64,000 nt of DNA from Parasutterella secunda. Its GTDB lineage: Bacteria; Pseudomonadota; Gammaproteobacteria; Burkholderiales; Burkholderiaceae_F. Made by a program: the position numbers and the translations under genes. Shown piece by piece: positions 44,583-53,893 of this stretch; positions within the stretch are counted from its first letter, which is position 1, and each line of letters begins with the position of its first letter. The stretch covers positions 310,001-374,000 of the forward strand of contig NZ_JAMBLT010000001.1 in the NCBI RefSeq assembly GCF_023336895.1. Direction: 5' to 3'. The notes below the pieces were generated by a model. The model did not search any database. It was not told the origin of the DNA and saw only the letters and a program-made list of their open reading frames with translations.

Positions 44583-45926
44583 ATGTCCTTTACTGTACTA
44601 TTCCTCTGTTTAATTGCTCTGATAATCACCAGCAGTTTTTTTTCTATTTCTGAAATTTCTTTGGCTGCCGCCAAAAAGATCCGTTTACGTGCCCTATCCG
44701 ACGAAGGCCATAAAAAAGCATCCCGAGTTCTCGCTCTTCAAGAACACCCGGGGCATTTTTTTACGGTTATTCAAATATGCGTTAATGCGCTGTCACTGGC
44801 CGGCGGTATTTTGGGTGAAAGACTCTTTACCCCCAATTTCACCTCTTTAGTTTCTTTGTTTATCCATGAACCGGCTTTAGCGCACAATGTTGGATTTTGG
44901 TGCGGCTTCATCACGTCAACAACCCTATTTATTTTATTTGCTGACTTAATCCCCAAAAGACTGGCTTTGGTTGCCCCCGAATCCATTGCAACGGCTGTTA
45001 TCGGGCCAATGAGTTTTCTCATCAAAATATTGAGACCCTTTGTTTGGTTTTTCAACGGGCTGGCCAATGTCATTATTCGCCGACTCGGTCTGCCGGAACG
45101 AACCAAGGACAAAATTACATCTGAGGATATCATCGCGACAGTTGATGCCGGTACCGCCGCCGGAGTTATTGCTGACGAAGAAAAAAATGCCATTGAAAAT
45201 ATTTTCGAGCTGGAAAGTCGAACGGTTCCCAGTTCAATGACCTCTCGTGAAAATATCATTTATTTTTTACTCAGCGACTCTGAAGAAGAAATCTGCAGAA
45301 AGGTTGTCAACTCTCCGCATAATCAATACATTGTTTGTAACGAAAACCTCGATAACGTTGTCGGTGTCATTGACTCTAAAGCCCTTTTGGGCCGAATCAT
45401 GAGTGATCACCCATTGTCTTTGAAAGATGATGGTTTGGTGCACCCTGTTCAATTGGTTCCAGACTCACTAACCCTTTCTGAGATTCTTGACACATTCAAA
45501 CGAACCAACAGTGATATTGCCGTTATCATCAACGAATATGCATTAGTTGTCGGAATCATCACGTTAAATGATGTGATGAGTACTGTGATGGGAGACTTGG
45601 TAACAACCGAAGAAGAGTCTCAGATTGTCGAACGTGAAGACGGCTCTTGGCTTGTAGATGGCTCCACCCCGGTAGACGACTTGGAGCGATTGCTCAATGT
45701 CGATAGTTTGCCGGAAGACTCCACCTACGAAACGGTTGCGGGATTTATGATGTATATGTTACGAAAAATCCCTAAACGAACAGACAAGGTTGTTTATGGC
45801 GGTTATCGCTTTGAAGTTATCGACACCGATAACAACAAAGTCGATCAGGTACTGGTATCGCTCATTAAACCTGAATCAGTTAAAAATAGTCCTCAAGATC
45901 CATTAACTGCTACGAAAACGATTTAA
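44583..45926 (+). CDS. CNNM/CorC-type membrane protein with CBS pair
   Basis: Hemolysin-family/CorC protein of 447 residues. An N-terminal DUF21 (CNNM) domain with about four membrane helices (SFFSISEISLAAAKKIRLRAL, PGHFFTVIQICVNALSLAGG, TLFILFADLIPKRLAL) is followed by two CBS domains (SMTSRENI and DIAVIINEYALVVGIITLNDVM) and a C-terminal CorC/HlyC domain (WLVDGSTPVDDLERLL). Homologues are linked to Mg2+/Co2+ or Na+-driven Mg2+ efflux. Single-gene unit bounded by a promoter candidate and a terminator. Confidence 0.9.
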   Translation: MSFTVLFLCLIALIITSSFFSISEISLAAAKKIRLRALSDEGHKKASRVLALQEHPGHFFTVIQICVNALSLAGGILGERLFTPNFTSLVSLFIHEPALAHNVGFWCGFITSTTLFILFADLIPKRLALVAPESIATAVIGPMSFLIKILRPFVWFFNGLANVIIRRLGLPERTKDKITSEDIIATVDAGTAAGVIADEEKNAIENIFELESRTVPSSMTSRENIIYFLLSDSEEEICRKVVNSPHNQYIVCNENLDNVVGVIDSKALLGRIMSDHPLSLKDDGLVHPVQLVPDSLTLSEILDTFKRTNSDIAVIINEYALVVGIITLNDVMSTVMGDLVTTEEESQIVEREDGSWLVDGSTPVDDLERLLNVDSLPEDSTYETVAGFMMYMLRKIPKRTDKVVYGGYRFEVIDTDNNKVDQVLVSLIKPESVKNSPQDPLTATKTI

Positions 45927-45934
45927 TTTCTAGA

Positions 45935-45961
45935 AAAACTGCCGCTTTTGCGGCAGTTTTA
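45935..45961. terminator. bidirectional terminator between CorC/CNNM gene and topB
   Basis: Perfect 11-bp stem AAAACTGCCGC / GCGGCAGTTTT with a TTTT loop; the T-rich arms supply short T runs on both strands. It lies between convergent genes. Confidence 0.85.
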
Positions 45962-45963
45962 GT

Positions 45964-48438
45964 TTATTTCTTTGCAGTTGTTTTTCGTCTGCTGGTTTTG
46001 CTTTTTTGCTGAGCAAACTCGAAACCGACCGTTCCGTCTTTCCCCAAAACTAGGTAAGCGGAAAAATTACGCTTCGTTCGATTCGAAACAAATCCCTGCA
46101 ATTCACTACTTTTTCCTTCAGTCAGTATTTTTGCAGCTTCTTCGGCAGAAATCGGTTGCTGCAGAATGGTCTTACCAATTCTGAAGTCACAGGCCTTTTC
46201 TAAAGTTTTTTCGCAGACATAACCTTTAGGACTGTCATAGACATTTGAGCCGCACTTCGGACATTTTCCAACCACAGATAATTTTGAAACATCTACGGGT
46301 TCGTCGCTTTCTTTTGCATCATTACCGAAATCAAATTCCAACTTGAATTCATCATTTAAACGAAGCTTGGAAGAAAATGGACGTCCCATTTTGCTGATAA
46401 AACCATCAAGAGGACCGATTTCCCCATCCTTGAGCAAAGCTTCTACTTCTGAAACTTCAAAAGTCCTCCCACCCGGATGTTTTGGAAGACTGAAATCACA
46501 CTTTGTACAAGCAAATCGACGGTAATTTTCAACAATCTCACCCCCACACTTCGGACAGGGATTACTAAGATGAGCAGGGTTTTCGATCGGTACAGTATCG
46601 CCCTCGTAGCGTTTGGCCGAGTCAACGATCTCAACGGTCATATCTCGAATTTCTTTCATGAAAATATCTCGAGATAATTTACCCTGTTCAATCTGTGCCA
46701 ATTTATATTCCCATTCCCCCGTCAATTCGGGTTCAGAAAGTTCTGAGACTCCCAATCCCTTAAGGAGAGCAAATAATTGTCTGGCTTTGAAGGTGGGAAT
46801 TAGTTCTCTGCCTTCTCTTCTTAAGTAATTTTGAAGCAATAACCCCTCAATGATGGCAGCACGGGTCGCCGGGGTTCCAAGCCCCTTTCCTGCCATAGCT
46901 TCCCGTAGTTCATCTTCCTCTACCAATTTACCAGCGCCTTCCATTGCTGAGAGCAAGGTCGCTTCCGTGTATCGCGGAGGAGCTTTTGTTGCTTTCTCTT
47001 CTACAGTAGATTGTTCTACTAACACTTGTTCTTTTTCCGAAACGGCAGGCAAGGTCGCCTCTGCCTCTACTTCTCGCCCATACACTGCAAGCCAGCCGGC
47101 TTTAACCAGAATCTTTCCTTCTGTTTTCAGTTTCTCATTTTTAACAGTCGTTATCCGTGTTGTCACGTCATACTCAGCCGCCGGGAAAAAGACAGCTAAG
47201 AAGCGTTTGACGACCAAATCGTAAATTTTTTCTTCAGCTTCCGATAATTTTTTTGGAGCCTGAAGCGTCGGAATAATGGCAAAGTGATCTGAAATCTTTG
47301 AATTATCAAAAATTCTTTTACTGGGTTTAACCCATTTATTTGAGAGAATTTCACTCACACTATTGGCATACTGAGGCAAATCTGAAAGCACGCCGAGTGT
47401 TTCACGCACCGTACCAAGATAGTCTTCCGGCAGCGCCCGTGCATCCGTTCTCGGATAAGTAAGAACTTTGTGCTTTTCGTATAAAGCCTGTGCCAGAGAT
47501 AACGTTGTTTTCGCAGAAAAACCAAAACGGTTATTGGCTTCACGCTGCAAACTGGTCAGGTCAAAAAGAAGGGGCGAAAGTTGCGTTGTTCTTTTTGAGC
47601 TGTCCTGAACCTGACCATAAGACTGATTTAGCTTCTGACAGATTGCCTGCGCTTGATCCTGTTGCCATATACGCTCGGCCTTCTCATGAGGACGATCCTC
47701 ACTTTTCTTAAACGCAGGATCAAACCAAACAGCATCATAATGACCAGCCTTGGCTTTGATTTGAGCATGAACTTCCCAATACTTTTGACTGACAAAAGAG
47801 TTAATTTTTTCTTCTCTTTCAACCACAATGGCCAAAGTAGGGGTCTGAACTCGACCAACTGTCGTAAGGAAAAAACCGCCATCTTTACTATTGAAGGCCG
47901 TCATCGCTCGAGTACCGTTGATTCCAACCAGCCAGTCAGCCTCGGAACGAGAACGTGCAGCATCTGACAAGTGCTGCATTTCCTCATCTGTTCTTAAATG
48001 ATCAAATGCTTCTCTGATAGCCGCCGGGGTCATTGACTGCAACCACAGGCGTTTAATTGTTTTTTTACACTTACTGGCTTGGATGATATAGCGGAAAATT
48101 AATTCACCTTCTCGTCCCGCATCGCAAGCATTAATAACGGTCGTAATATCTGAACGTTTTAACAGACGTTTGAGTAACTTTAAGCGATCTTCCGTCTTTT
48201 TAATTGGTTTTAAATCAAAAACCGGTGGTAAAACCGGCAAATTGGCAAAAGTCCACTTTCCTCTTTTTACATCGTATTTTTCGGGAACTACTAATTCCAA
48301 AAGGTGGCCAACGGCAGAACTGACTACGTAGTGTTCTCCCTCAAAATAGTCTTTTTCCCGCTTCAGTCCGCCAAGAGCCTTGGCAATATCTGATGCAACG
48401 GATGGTTTTTCTGCAATAACTAAAACTTTTTCGGTCAT
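45964..48438 (-). CDS. topB: DNA topoisomerase III
   Basis: Type IA topoisomerase that decatenates and relaxes DNA. From ATG 48438 it has 824 residues. TOPRIM domain VLVIAEKPSVASDIAKAL with DAGREGELI, then TVGRVQTPTLAIV and the active-site tyrosine in LTYPRTDARALP. After the core come two or three C-terminal zinc-ribbon-like units (CPKCGGEIVENYRRFACTKC, CPKCGSNVYDSPKGYVCE) and a basic tail. This long form resembles chromosomal TopB of Burkholderiales and also TopB of integrative elements. The frame is open to 48477, but the later ATG matches the family. Confidence 0.93.
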   Translation of the reverse strand: MTEKVLVIAEKPSVASDIAKALGGLKREKDYFEGEHYVVSSAVGHLLELVVPEKYDVKRGKWTFANLPVLPPVFDLKPIKKTEDRLKLLKRLLKRSDITTVINACDAGREGELIFRYIIQASKCKKTIKRLWLQSMTPAAIREAFDHLRTDEEMQHLSDAARSRSEADWLVGINGTRAMTAFNSKDGGFFLTTVGRVQTPTLAIVVEREEKINSFVSQKYWEVHAQIKAKAGHYDAVWFDPAFKKSEDRPHEKAERIWQQDQAQAICQKLNQSYGQVQDSSKRTTQLSPLLFDLTSLQREANNRFGFSAKTTLSLAQALYEKHKVLTYPRTDARALPEDYLGTVRETLGVLSDLPQYANSVSEILSNKWVKPSKRIFDNSKISDHFAIIPTLQAPKKLSEAEEKIYDLVVKRFLAVFFPAAEYDVTTRITTVKNEKLKTEGKILVKAGWLAVYGREVEAEATLPAVSEKEQVLVEQSTVEEKATKAPPRYTEATLLSAMEGAGKLVEEDELREAMAGKGLGTPATRAAIIEGLLLQNYLRREGRELIPTFKARQLFALLKGLGVSELSEPELTGEWEYKLAQIEQGKLSRDIFMKEIRDMTVEIVDSAKRYEGDTVPIENPAHLSNPCPKCGGEIVENYRRFACTKCDFSLPKHPGGRTFEVSEVEALLKDGEIGPLDGFISKMGRPFSSKLRLNDEFKLEFDFGNDAKESDEPVDVSKLSVVGKCPKCGSNVYDSPKGYVCEKTLEKACDFRIGKTILQQPISAEEAAKILTEGKSSELQGFVSNRTKRNFSAYLVLGKDGTVGFEFAQQKSKTSRRKTTAKK

Positions 48439-48548
48439 TTGAATTCTTAAAACAAAATTTCTGAGGCCATTCCTCAAATTGCTTTTTTAGAGTAGCACTA
48501 AAAGAGAAAAAATTAACAACTTTCTATCATTTGTTTGCTTTCGGAATG

Positions 48549-49412
48549 TTAATTACGCATTTCTACAACTATATCGTCCACCGATTCAACCAGTTTTGCC
48601 CCTTCACGGATCAACTTATGACATCCCTTGGATAACGGTGAATGAATCGACCCCGGAACAGCCATCACGTCTCTACCTTCATCGGCGGCTTCTCTAACCA
48701 ATGACAACACTTTAGAGCGAATACCGGCCTCAATGACGACAAAATGTTCAATACAAGCAATCATCAATTTTTGACGAGAAGCCCAGGGATTATCCTCATT
48801 CTCCAGTGAGCTAAGAAGCAGTCCATTTTCAGAGGCAAAACGAAGTTTCTTTTCACACAGAGGATCTGAAAGAATATTTTTTGTAACGATCACTAGCGAC
48901 TGAGCATCTTTTTGGATTGCTGACTTTAGTGCAATATTTTCAATTCCTTCACTGTCGCCCTGAATCAAACTGACCGGATTATTCAGAATGGCTTGAGCCC
49001 ACGACTTAGCAATGGCTTGCCCTTCTTTGCTCGGGTGAGAACTGCCCACAAAACCAACCGTCGGACGATTCAATAAAGCTAACTGACCAACGGATAACGT
49101 CACCAATGGAGGCCGAGCGATTGATAAAAACTTTTGAGGATAATCTTCATCACTCGGGACCACTAGTCTTGCAGTGGGAATAGTATCAAGCAGTTTAAGA
49201 ATTTCCGTTAGTCTTTGCTCTCGCGACTCACTCAATGAACCGCGAATTGAAAGAGCAATCGATTGTGGAACCACAGAGGATAAAGCCGAAAAAGTTTGGG
49301 AAAAAATATTCTCTGGCAAACCAAATGTTTTTAACAGCCTATAAAAGTTCTCAAAATCCATCTCCGGCACTAAAGCCAAATGCAACCATTTTCGTTGACT
49401 TTCCAGAGACAT
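48549..49412 (-). CDS. divergent DprA-like protein (DNA processing family)
   Basis: 287 residues with the DprA/Smf domain plan but many changed key positions. The Rossmann entry reads VGFVGSSHPSKEGQAIA where the family has G-S/T-R. The usual SGxAxGID motif is QGDSEGIEN and the RNR motif region is NPWASRQKLM. The tail AADEGRDVMAVPGSIHSPLSKGCHKLIREGAKLVESVDDI fits DprA well. The C-terminal winged-helix domain of longer DprA proteins is missing. DprA loads RecA on incoming DNA in transformation; here the DNA-binding core may be impaired. The position beside topB and def matches dprA in many Proteobacteria. Confidence 0.78.
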   Translation of the reverse strand: MSLESQRKWLHLALVPEMDFENFYRLLKTFGLPENIFSQTFSALSSVVPQSIALSIRGSLSESREQRLTEILKLLDTIPTARLVVPSDEDYPQKFLSIARPPLVTLSVGQLALLNRPTVGFVGSSHPSKEGQAIAKSWAQAILNNPVSLIQGDSEGIENIALKSAIQKDAQSLVIVTKNILSDPLCEKKLRFASENGLLLSSLENEDNPWASRQKLMIACIEHFVVIEAGIRSKVLSLVREAADEGRDVMAVPGSIHSPLSKGCHKLIREGAKLVESVDDIVVEMRN

Positions 49413-49489
49413 ACCTGCCCTATCCTCGAAATCTTATTAATTGCGTTAGAATTTCCAACTTCTGCTAAATCTCTTTTTGGAGACCGCTT

Positions 49490-50011
49490 GTGGCTATTTT
49501 ACCGATTGTGCAATTCCCCAATCCTGTTTTGGCGATGAAGTGTCAACCTGTCAGTGAGGTCAACGATACTATTCGCCGTCTTGCTGCAGACATGGGAGAA
49601 ACGATGTACAAAGCTCCCGGAGTCGGATTGGCGGCTCCGCAAGTTGGTGAACCCATTCGTATGGTCGTTATCGATGTCAGTGAAGAAAAAAATAATCTGC
49701 TGACATTAATTAACCCAGTCATTACCGAATATGGCGATGAAAAAGAAACCGGCGAGGAGGGATGCCTTTCTCTTCCCGGCATTTGGGAAAAAGTCACTCG
49801 CAGCACTGCAATAACAGTTCAATACACGGATTTAGACGGTCAATCTCAAGAAATTCATGCCGAGGGGCTGCTCGCCATCTGCATCCAGCATGAGCTTGAC
49901 CACTTGGACGGTACTGTATTTATCGATCATCTCAGTCGCCTGAAGTACGATCGTGCATGCTCCAAACTCAAAAAACGCCGTCAACAAGAAAAGCGAGATA
50001 AGAACGATTAA
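49490..50011 (+). CDS. def: peptide deformylase
   Basis: Removes the N-formyl group from new proteins; metal-dependent. At 173 residues it has all three motifs: GVGLAAPQVG, EEGCLSLPG and QHELDHLDG (Cys and two His bind the metal, Glu is catalytic). Start GTG 49490 has GGAGA seven bases upstream. It diverges from the dprA-like gene. Its usual partner fmt is 1 kb downstream, separated by a convergent alpha/beta hydrolase gene whose stop overlaps the def stop. Confidence 0.96.
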   Translation: MAILPIVQFPNPVLAMKCQPVSEVNDTIRRLAADMGETMYKAPGVGLAAPQVGEPIRMVVIDVSEEKNNLLTLINPVITEYGDEKETGEEGCLSLPGIWEKVTRSTAITVQYTDLDGQSQEIHAEGLLAICIQHELDHLDGTVFIDHLSRLKYDRACSKLKKRRQQEKRDKND

Positions 50012-50904
50012 TTTTTATAACGGTGGCAGTGCTTGGCTATTGCCGGAACGATTTGGTCAATCATCGCATCCGGCAAGTCATGTCCCATTGCTTTGACAAC
50101 CATCATTCTGGAATTTGGAATCAGGCGCGCAACTTCCTCTCCGGCCGCCAATGGCAACAACGGATCTTCTTGACCATGAATGACCAAAGCCGGCGCCATG
50201 ATACGCCTGAGATTTTTAGAGCGATCTCCCGATGCCAGAATCGCTAGTAATTGACGGTAACTCCAAGTCACATCAAAACCATTTTTCACCATTTCTTCGG
50301 CTACTTCCTTAATTTGTTCATCGGAATAGCTCTGCCCAGGCGAGCCAATAGCTTTGAATATTTTTCGAAGATAAGCCTGCATTGCGTGCGCTGAGTTGTC
50401 TGACGGCTTACTAAGCAATCCCCTGATAGCCCCCAGTTTTCCCAAGCCTGTGCGAGGATTACCGGAAGCACTCATAACTGAAATCAAGGAAGCCACTCTC
50501 TGCGGATACAAATAGGCAACCACCTGAGCAATCATCGCTCCCATGGAAATTCCCAGGATATGGGCTCGTTTAATATTCAACTTATCGAGAACAGCGATGG
50601 AATCTGCCGCCATGTCCTCAAGGGAATAACAACCGTTAATCGAACGTTTTAAAAGCGTTTTTACAATCGCCCCAAAGACTGTAAAAAAGCCTATAGGTCG
50701 ATCAATTTTGGTAGAAGAACCGCTATCTCTGTTATCAAAAACAACAACACGGAATCCCTGTCTAACCAATTGCTCAATTAACCGTCGTGGCCAAGCACAA
50801 GAAGGCATTCCCAAGCCCATTATCAGTAAAATCACAGGGGCTGAATCATCGCCGTAAACGTCATAGGCGATACGGATATTGTCAATTGTTTTAAACGTAT
50901 GCAT
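50008..50904 (-). CDS. alpha/beta hydrolase
   Basis: 298-residue alpha/beta-hydrolase-fold enzyme. Oxyanion region LLIMGLGMPSCAWP, strand FRVVVFDNRDSGSSTK, nucleophile elbow GISMGAMIA (Ser), acid VIHGQEDPLLP (Asp) and late His in KAMGHDLPDA. The LIMGLG/FDNRDxGxS pattern is that of the group annotated as esterases or lipolytic enzymes near polyketide/aclacinomycin esterase-like proteins. Substrate unknown. It sits on the opposite strand between def and fmt, which suggests later insertion into that pair. Confidence 0.82.
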   Translation of the reverse strand: MHTFKTIDNIRIAYDVYGDDSAPVILLIMGLGMPSCAWPRRLIEQLVRQGFRVVVFDNRDSGSSTKIDRPIGFFTVFGAIVKTLLKRSINGCYSLEDMAADSIAVLDKLNIKRAHILGISMGAMIAQVVAYLYPQRVASLISVMSASGNPRTGLGKLGAIRGLLSKPSDNSAHAMQAYLRKIFKAIGSPGQSYSDEQIKEVAEEMVKNGFDVTWSYRQLLAILASGDRSKNLRRIMAPALVIHGQEDPLLPLAAGEEVARLIPNSRMMVVKAMGHDLPDAMIDQIVPAIAKHCHRYKN

Positions 50905-51018
50905 AGCTTTCCTCGTGCGTCTAAAAAGTGTATCGCTTTACCAACAAGTTTTAAATAGGCGAAGAAAAAAGCCTCTAAATAGAGCGCACCCTAAATTGAA
51001 AACACTAAAATTAAAAAC

Positions 51019-51981
51019 ATGAGAATCGTATTTGCAGGAACACCCCCTTTTGCCGCACAAGCTCTTGATGCCTTAATTAAGGCCGGTCATGATGTCTGCC
51101 TGGTATTGTCGCAGCCTGACCGCCCCAGCGGCAGAGGCATGAAACTTACCCCGTCAGCAGTCAAAGCTTTGGCTGCCTCACAGGGTATTCCCGTTCAAAC
51201 TCCCAGAACTTTATCGCATAAAAAAGACCCTCTGGAAGCTTCGGCGATGCATGAGCTTTTGCTCGCCGCTAACGCTGACGTAATGATTGTTGCTGCCTAC
51301 GGTATGCTGTTGCCGCAATCCGTGTTGGATATCCCTAAGGGAATCGGTCCGGATAATTCCGTTAAATGCATCAACATTCACGCCAGTCTTTTGCCTCGTT
51401 GGCGAGGAGCCGCTCCCATTACGCGGGCTATAGAGGCCGGAGACTCTTCTTTTGGTGTAACACTCATGAAAATGGAGGCCGGACTAGATACGGGCCCCAT
51501 GCTTTTGCAAAAGAGCTTCCCCTTAAAAGGAGACGAAACGACTGCTTCTCTTACAGAAACTGTCGCTGAATTGGGAGCGGATATGTTGGTGCAATTATTG
51601 TCAGCCCCTCAAGACATCTCAATAACGCCTCAACCTGAGAAGGGCGTGACTTATGCTCATAAAGTTACTAAAGATGAGGGGCGTTTGAACTTTTCGCTGC
51701 CGGCTTCAGAAATCGAAAGAAAGATTAGAGCCTTTTCTCCTTTCCCGTCTTCTTTTGCCGAGCATAACGGAACGTTGATTAAATTCTGGCAAGCCCAGTT
51801 GTGTCCCGAGATCAGCGGACAACCGGGCGAAGTCGTTGAAGCTGATAAGAATGGTGTTACTGTTGCCTGCGGAAGTGGAGCCATTCGTGCAACCGTTCTA
51901 CAACGTCCCGGAAAACCCAAAATGCCTGCACAAAGTTTCCTGCAAGGCTATGCAATATCAGCTGGGGAGTACTTTAAATGA
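51019..51981 (+). CDS. fmt: methionyl-tRNA formyltransferase
   Basis: Formylates initiator Met-tRNA. At 320 residues it has the N-terminal Rossmann domain (MRIVFAGTPPFAAQALDAL), the folate site around CINIHASLLPRWRGAAPI with the conserved Asn, His and later Asp (AGLDTGPM), and the C-terminal OB-like domain (RIRAFSPFPSS). No ribosome site is visible before the ATG. It overlaps rsmB by four bases and heads the fmt-rsmB-DUF4390-ntrYX-trkAH run. Confidence 0.96.
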   Translation: MRIVFAGTPPFAAQALDALIKAGHDVCLVLSQPDRPSGRGMKLTPSAVKALAASQGIPVQTPRTLSHKKDPLEASAMHELLLAANADVMIVAAYGMLLPQSVLDIPKGIGPDNSVKCINIHASLLPRWRGAAPITRAIEAGDSSFGVTLMKMEAGLDTGPMLLQKSFPLKGDETTASLTETVAELGADMLVQLLSAPQDISITPQPEKGVTYAHKVTKDEGRLNFSLPASEIERKIRAFSPFPSSFAEHNGTLIKFWQAQLCPEISGQPGEVVEADKNGVTVACGSGAIRATVLQRPGKPKMPAQSFLQGYAISAGEYFK

Positions 51982-53285
51982 GTACTTCGCTCAGTAAAGC
52001 CATCGCTATTAGTGCCATCGGATGGCAGAAAATGCTGTTCGAGTCCTGCTCATTGGAAAAGGCGCTTGAAGTGTGTCTTGCCGGACAGCCAAACGAAATG
52101 AAAGGGGTAGTACAGAGTCTGCTCTATACGACCGTAAGACATCGGGCAAAAGTAGAACTGCTCTTAGGCAAACTCGTTAAAAAGCCGCCCCAAGAAAATA
52201 CAAAAGCTTTACTGTACATCGCGCTGGCGTTACTTCTTGAAGGAAAAGAAAAGGCATTTACAGTCGTCAATCAGGCTGTCGATGCCGCTAAGATGAACGC
52301 TGAGACAGCTTGGAGCAGCGGATTTATTAATGCGGTTCTGAGAAATTTTTTACGCAGTCGCTCTCAACTGACGACTGGTTTCAAAACAAATCTTTCGGCT
52401 CAATTCAATGCTCCTGGTTGGTGGATATCCAAGGTAAGAAAAGCATATCCGAACCAATGGAGAGGAATTCTGAGTACTCAAAATAAACAACCACCTTTAA
52501 CAGTCCGCGTCAATCGATCCCAAATCTCAGTGAGTGATTTTCTACTGAAATTAGAACAAAATGGATTGACTGGTAAACAGGTAGGTCCTTGGGCTGTCGT
52601 TATTGAGCCAGCTTGCCCTGTTAACAAGATTCCAGGATTTTTCGAGGGACTATGTTCCATTCAAGATGCCGGCAGTCAGCTGGTAACTGAATTGTTGACA
52701 CTCAAAGACGGAGATCGAGTGTTAGACGCCTGTGCTGCTCCGGGCGGAAAAAGCGCTCAGTTGCTCGAAACCTATAAGCTCGACCTCACGGCAATGGAAA
52801 TTGATCCGAAAAGAGCCCCCCGAATTAAGGACACTCTTTCACGGCTTAATCTCAACGCTAAAATTGTTGTTGGAGATGCCAGCGATGAGTCTTGCGTTGA
52901 AAAACTTGGCGATTTCGATGCAATTGTGTTGGATGCTCCGTGTACAGCTTCTGGCATCGTTCGCAGACATCCTGACATTGTCTGGTCTAGGAGACCGGAG
53001 GACGTTGCACTTCTGGCTCAAAGACAGAGGAAAATTTTGGAAACTCTCTGGAAGAGACTGCCATCTGGCAAAGATTTGTTGTATATCGTTTGTTCTGTTT
53101 TTCCAGAAGAAGGGCCTGAACAAATTAAGTGTTTCTTAGAAAAACACCCCGAAGCTCATTTAAAAGGAACGCCTCTAGCGCCAGATGGAGTATTAAGACT
53201 TCTCCCAACAGAGCAAGAGGCCGATAAGAACTTGCCAACCAACCATGACGGGTTCTTCTATGCACTACTCACAAAAAGAGGGTGA
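51978..53285 (+). CDS. rsmB: 16S rRNA m5C967 methyltransferase RsmB
   Basis: RNA m5C methyltransferase of 435 residues with an N-terminal NusB-like helical domain (LLYTTVRHRAKVELLLGKL, FTVVNQAVDAAK) and a C-terminal SAM domain. Motifs: DACAAPGGKSAQLLE, ALDIDP-type AMEIDPKRAPR, VLDAPCTASGIVRRHPDI (PC motif) and IVCSVFPEEG. The last is normally YxTCSxxxxE: the catalytic Cys sits in VCSVFPEE. Overlaps fmt by four bases; the DUF4390 gene starts eight bases after the stop. Confidence 0.94.
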   Translation: MSTSLSKAIAISAIGWQKMLFESCSLEKALEVCLAGQPNEMKGVVQSLLYTTVRHRAKVELLLGKLVKKPPQENTKALLYIALALLLEGKEKAFTVVNQAVDAAKMNAETAWSSGFINAVLRNFLRSRSQLTTGFKTNLSAQFNAPGWWISKVRKAYPNQWRGILSTQNKQPPLTVRVNRSQISVSDFLLKLEQNGLTGKQVGPWAVVIEPACPVNKIPGFFEGLCSIQDAGSQLVTELLTLKDGDRVLDACAAPGGKSAQLLETYKLDLTAMEIDPKRAPRIKDTLSRLNLNAKIVVGDASDESCVEKLGDFDAIVLDAPCTASGIVRRHPDIVWSRRPEDVALLAQRQRKILETLWKRLPSGKDLLYIVCSVFPEEGPEQIKCFLEKHPEAHLKGTPLAPDGVLRLLPTEQEADKNLPTNHDGFFYALLTKRG

Positions 53286-53293
53286 GGAAAGAG

Positions 53294-53893
53294 ATGCAAA
53301 TGGTTCGACACGTTATCAATCTGATGCTGCCCCTTATTTTAGGGTTGGGCGTTGTCGTGCCAGCCTGGGCCAATGACATTACGATTATGTCATCGTCCTT
53401 ATCCTCCCGCACCTCTCCTCCCGAGGGGTTGTACTTGGACGTTAACGTTGAATTTGATCTTCCTAGAAGTGTTCAAGACGCACTAAATAGGGGAATTCCT
53501 CTGTATTTCATCACAGAGTTTTCTATTGAACATCAACGTTGGTATTGGGTCAATAAGCCAATTATTGAGGCCTCATTAATGACCCGCCTTTCATACAGTC
53601 CACTGACACGACAATATCGCTTGTCTCGGGGTGGTCTCTCCCAATCTTTTGATTCTCTGTCTGAAACTCTGACCATTCTTAAATCACTGCACGGATGGCG
53701 TGTATCCGAGAATCCTTTTATTGATAGTCCTGAGGATTGTGTAGCCGAAGTCCAGGTCAGATTAGACACCGAACAACTCCCCCTGCCGATGCAAGTGACA
53801 ATTGGAGAAAACGATTGGGATCTGACTTCTGATTGGCATACGGTTGATTTTGACCAAAGTGTCACGAATCCCCAGAAGGATAACGAGCAATGA
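53294..53893 (+). CDS. DUF4390 periplasmic protein
   Basis: Secreted protein of 199 residues with a signal peptide (VINLMLPLILGLGVVVPAWA). The mature part fits DUF4390: YLDVNVEFDLPRSVQDALNRGIPLYF, WYWVNKPIIEASLMTRLSYSPLTRQYRLS and a C-terminal LPLPMQVTIGENDWDLTSDW. Its function is unknown; in Burkholderiales it lies directly before the ntrY-like kinase and may sense or modulate for it. GAGGA five bases before ATG 53294 decides the start (a GTG at 53282 is the alternative). It overlaps the kinase gene by four bases. Confidence 0.85.
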   Translation: MQMVRHVINLMLPLILGLGVVVPAWANDITIMSSSLSSRTSPPEGLYLDVNVEFDLPRSVQDALNRGIPLYFITEFSIEHQRWYWVNKPIIEASLMTRLSYSPLTRQYRLSRGGLSQSFDSLSETLTILKSLHGWRVSENPFIDSPEDCVAEVQVRLDTEQLPLPMQVTIGENDWDLTSDWHTVDFDQSVTNPQKDNEQ

